From contig JADJLJ010000001.1 of the NCBI GenBank assembly GCA_016710165.1, forward strand, positions 1,922,001-1,986,000: a stretch of 64,000 bases of DNA. The letters run 5' to 3'. Positions 63,129 to 64,000 of this stretch are shown here, piece by piece; the stretch's first letter is position 1, and every line of letters starts with the position of its first letter. A program made the translations under genes and the position numbers. The DNA is from Chitinophagaceae bacterium. Lineage in GTDB: Bacteria > Bacteroidota > Bacteroidia > Chitinophagales > Chitinophagaceae. The notes below the pieces were generated by a model. That model was not told the DNA's origin. It was given only the letters and a program-made list of their open reading frames with translations, and searched no databases.

Positions 63129-64000
63129 ATGAAACGATTCTTTAAGATCCTCATCCGTACGGCCCTTGTGCTGTTCATCCTGGTAAATGTGATCGTGGCC
63201 TTTCATGCCTGGAAGTTCACCCATTTTTATGATGCCGGGAGCATCCGGGTAAAGCCCATGGAAGAAAAGACCGGGTGGGACAAGACCAAAGAGATCCTGT
63301 TTGGCATCAACGCCGTGAAGCAGGTAAATATGCCTGCGGCCGATTCCGCCTTCCAGGCTGTTTATTTAAAAACTGCCGACGGCCTTAAACTGGAAGGCTG
63401 GTATATTAAAGCCCCCAAGGCAGTCGGCACCGTTTGCCTTTTTCACGGGCATGGCGGTAAAAAAAGTGGTACCAATGATGAAGCAGCCGCTTTCCGGAAA
63501 CTGGGTTACAATACCCTTCAGTTAGACTTCAGGGCGCACGGCAGCAGTGGAGGAAATACATGCACCATTGGTTATGACGAAGTGGAAGATGTAAAACTGG
63601 CATATGATCACATTAAGAACAAGGGCGAAAGGAATATTGTGCTTTGGGGGATCTCCATGGGAGCAGCAACAATCACCAAAGCGGTTCATGATTACCAGTT
63701 ACAGCCGCAAAAAATAATTCTCGAAATGCCATTCGGAACCATTGAAGATGCCGTAAAGGGGCGGTTGAAACTGATGGGACTGCCGCCGCAACCCATTGCA
63801 ACCTTACTTACCTTCTGGGGTGGCGCTGAGCATGGCTTCTGGGCATTTAGCATGAAACCGCAGGAATATGTAAAAGACATTCATTGCCCGGTATTGCTGC
63901 AATGGGGAAAGAACGACCCACGGGTTACCCAGGCTGAACAGGATATCTTATTCAGGAACATCCCGGGCAGCAATAAAAGATTTGTGGTGTACGAAACGGC
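63129..64000 (+). CDS. Alpha/beta hydrolase, membrane-anchored (cut by window end)
   Basis: At least 290 residues, open at the window edge. A single N-terminal hydrophobic helix (ALVLFILVNVIVAFHAW) is followed by a serine hydrolase domain: oxyanion region VCLFHGHGGKKSG, nucleophile GISMGA, and acid in LLQWGKNDPRV. Resembles the BAAT/YqiA-like 'lysophospholipase' hydrolases of Bacteroidota. Divergent from the M16 gene with a shared 110-bp spacer. Confidence 0.88.
   Translation, partial: MKRFFKILIRTALVLFILVNVIVAFHAWKFTHFYDAGSIRVKPMEEKTGWDKTKEILFGINAVKQVNMPAADSAFQAVYLKTADGLKLEGWYIKAPKAVGTVCLFHGHGGKKSGTNDEAAAFRKLGYNTLQLDFRAHGSSGGNTCTIGYDEVEDVKLAYDHIKNKGERNIVLWGISMGAATITKAVHDYQLQPQKIILEMPFGTIEDAVKGRLKLMGLPPQPIATLLTFWGGAEHGFWAFSMKPQEYVKDIHCPVLLQWGKNDPRVTQAEQDILFRNIPGSNKRFVVYET

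Noticed and set aside
1..64000. tRNA or rRNA genes
   Set aside because: No cloverleaf-like or rRNA-like segment was recognised by eye; a dedicated search was not possible.

Overview
The window looks like a Bacteroidota chromosome, probably Chitinophagaceae or a relative. The clues are a CHU_C/type IX-secreted protein, many short Bacteroidota-style lipoproteins, TAnnTTTG promoter elements, an HGSNAT-like acyltransferase, an M16 peptidase and palindromic spacer repeats. The flanks (1-9 kb and 60-64 kb) are GC-richer and carry intact housekeeping or surface genes. The 48 kb between them is visibly AT-rich and built very differently.

Layout. (1) 277-5021, minus strand: surface-polysaccharide cluster (two GT4 glycosyltransferases, FkbM methyltransferase, flippase). 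(2) 5266-8406, plus strand: ABC-F ATPase and a membrane acyltransferase. (3) 8.6-10.2 kb: two clusters of 11-bp iterons, a 14-bp perfect palindrome and a XerC/D-like tyrosine recombinase. (4) 10495 to about 58400: a continuous array of about 36 gene cassettes. (5) 58.4-59.9 kb: two VOC-fold genes and an IS110 scar. (6) 60-64 kb: M16 peptidase and an alpha/beta hydrolase cut by the window end.

The central discovery is that the array is an integron-like system. Nearly every cassette begins with G-T-T-N(6) and ends with a roughly 200-240 bp imperfect palindrome. The outer 5' arm of that palindrome (R'') is the reverse complement of the first 8-10 bases of the same cassette: GTTGGCTGC pairs with GCAGCCAAC, GTTATCGGC with GCCGATAAC, GTTGGGTGAA with TTCACCCAAC, GTAATACGC with GCGTATTAC. 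Because the start and end of a cassette lie hundreds to 5500 bp apart and covary cassette by cassette, they must once have been adjacent in a circle. This is the signature of attC sites and gene cassettes. It departs from textbook integrons in four ways: the sites are much longer than usual, the third core base is not fixed, the adjacent recombinase lacks the IntI-specific insertion, and that recombinase points toward the cassettes.

Cargo. Most cassettes carry one plus-strand gene: a small lipoprotein, secreted protein or membrane protein of unknown function. Larger cassettes carry defence systems: a type III restriction-modification operon (cassette 7, 5.5 kb, flanked by direct repeats), a Sau3AI-like restriction-modification system with Vsr and a controller protein (cassette 16, 4.6 kb), a DUF262/DUF1524 protein (cassette 12), a tandem nuclease-like protein (13) and two HEPN-like proteins (25, 35). 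Six cassettes (2, 14, 17, 18, 19, 31) have no intact gene and belong to one repeated family with a decayed reading frame on the minus strand. IS1182-like and IS110-like elements have inserted at attC sites 31 and 35. Many array genes are split by one-base changes in homopolymers. These may be sequencing errors or real decay, and are flagged individually.

Cassettes are numbered 1-36 from the recombinase. R'' and R' are the outer arms of an attC site, L'' and L' the inner arms.
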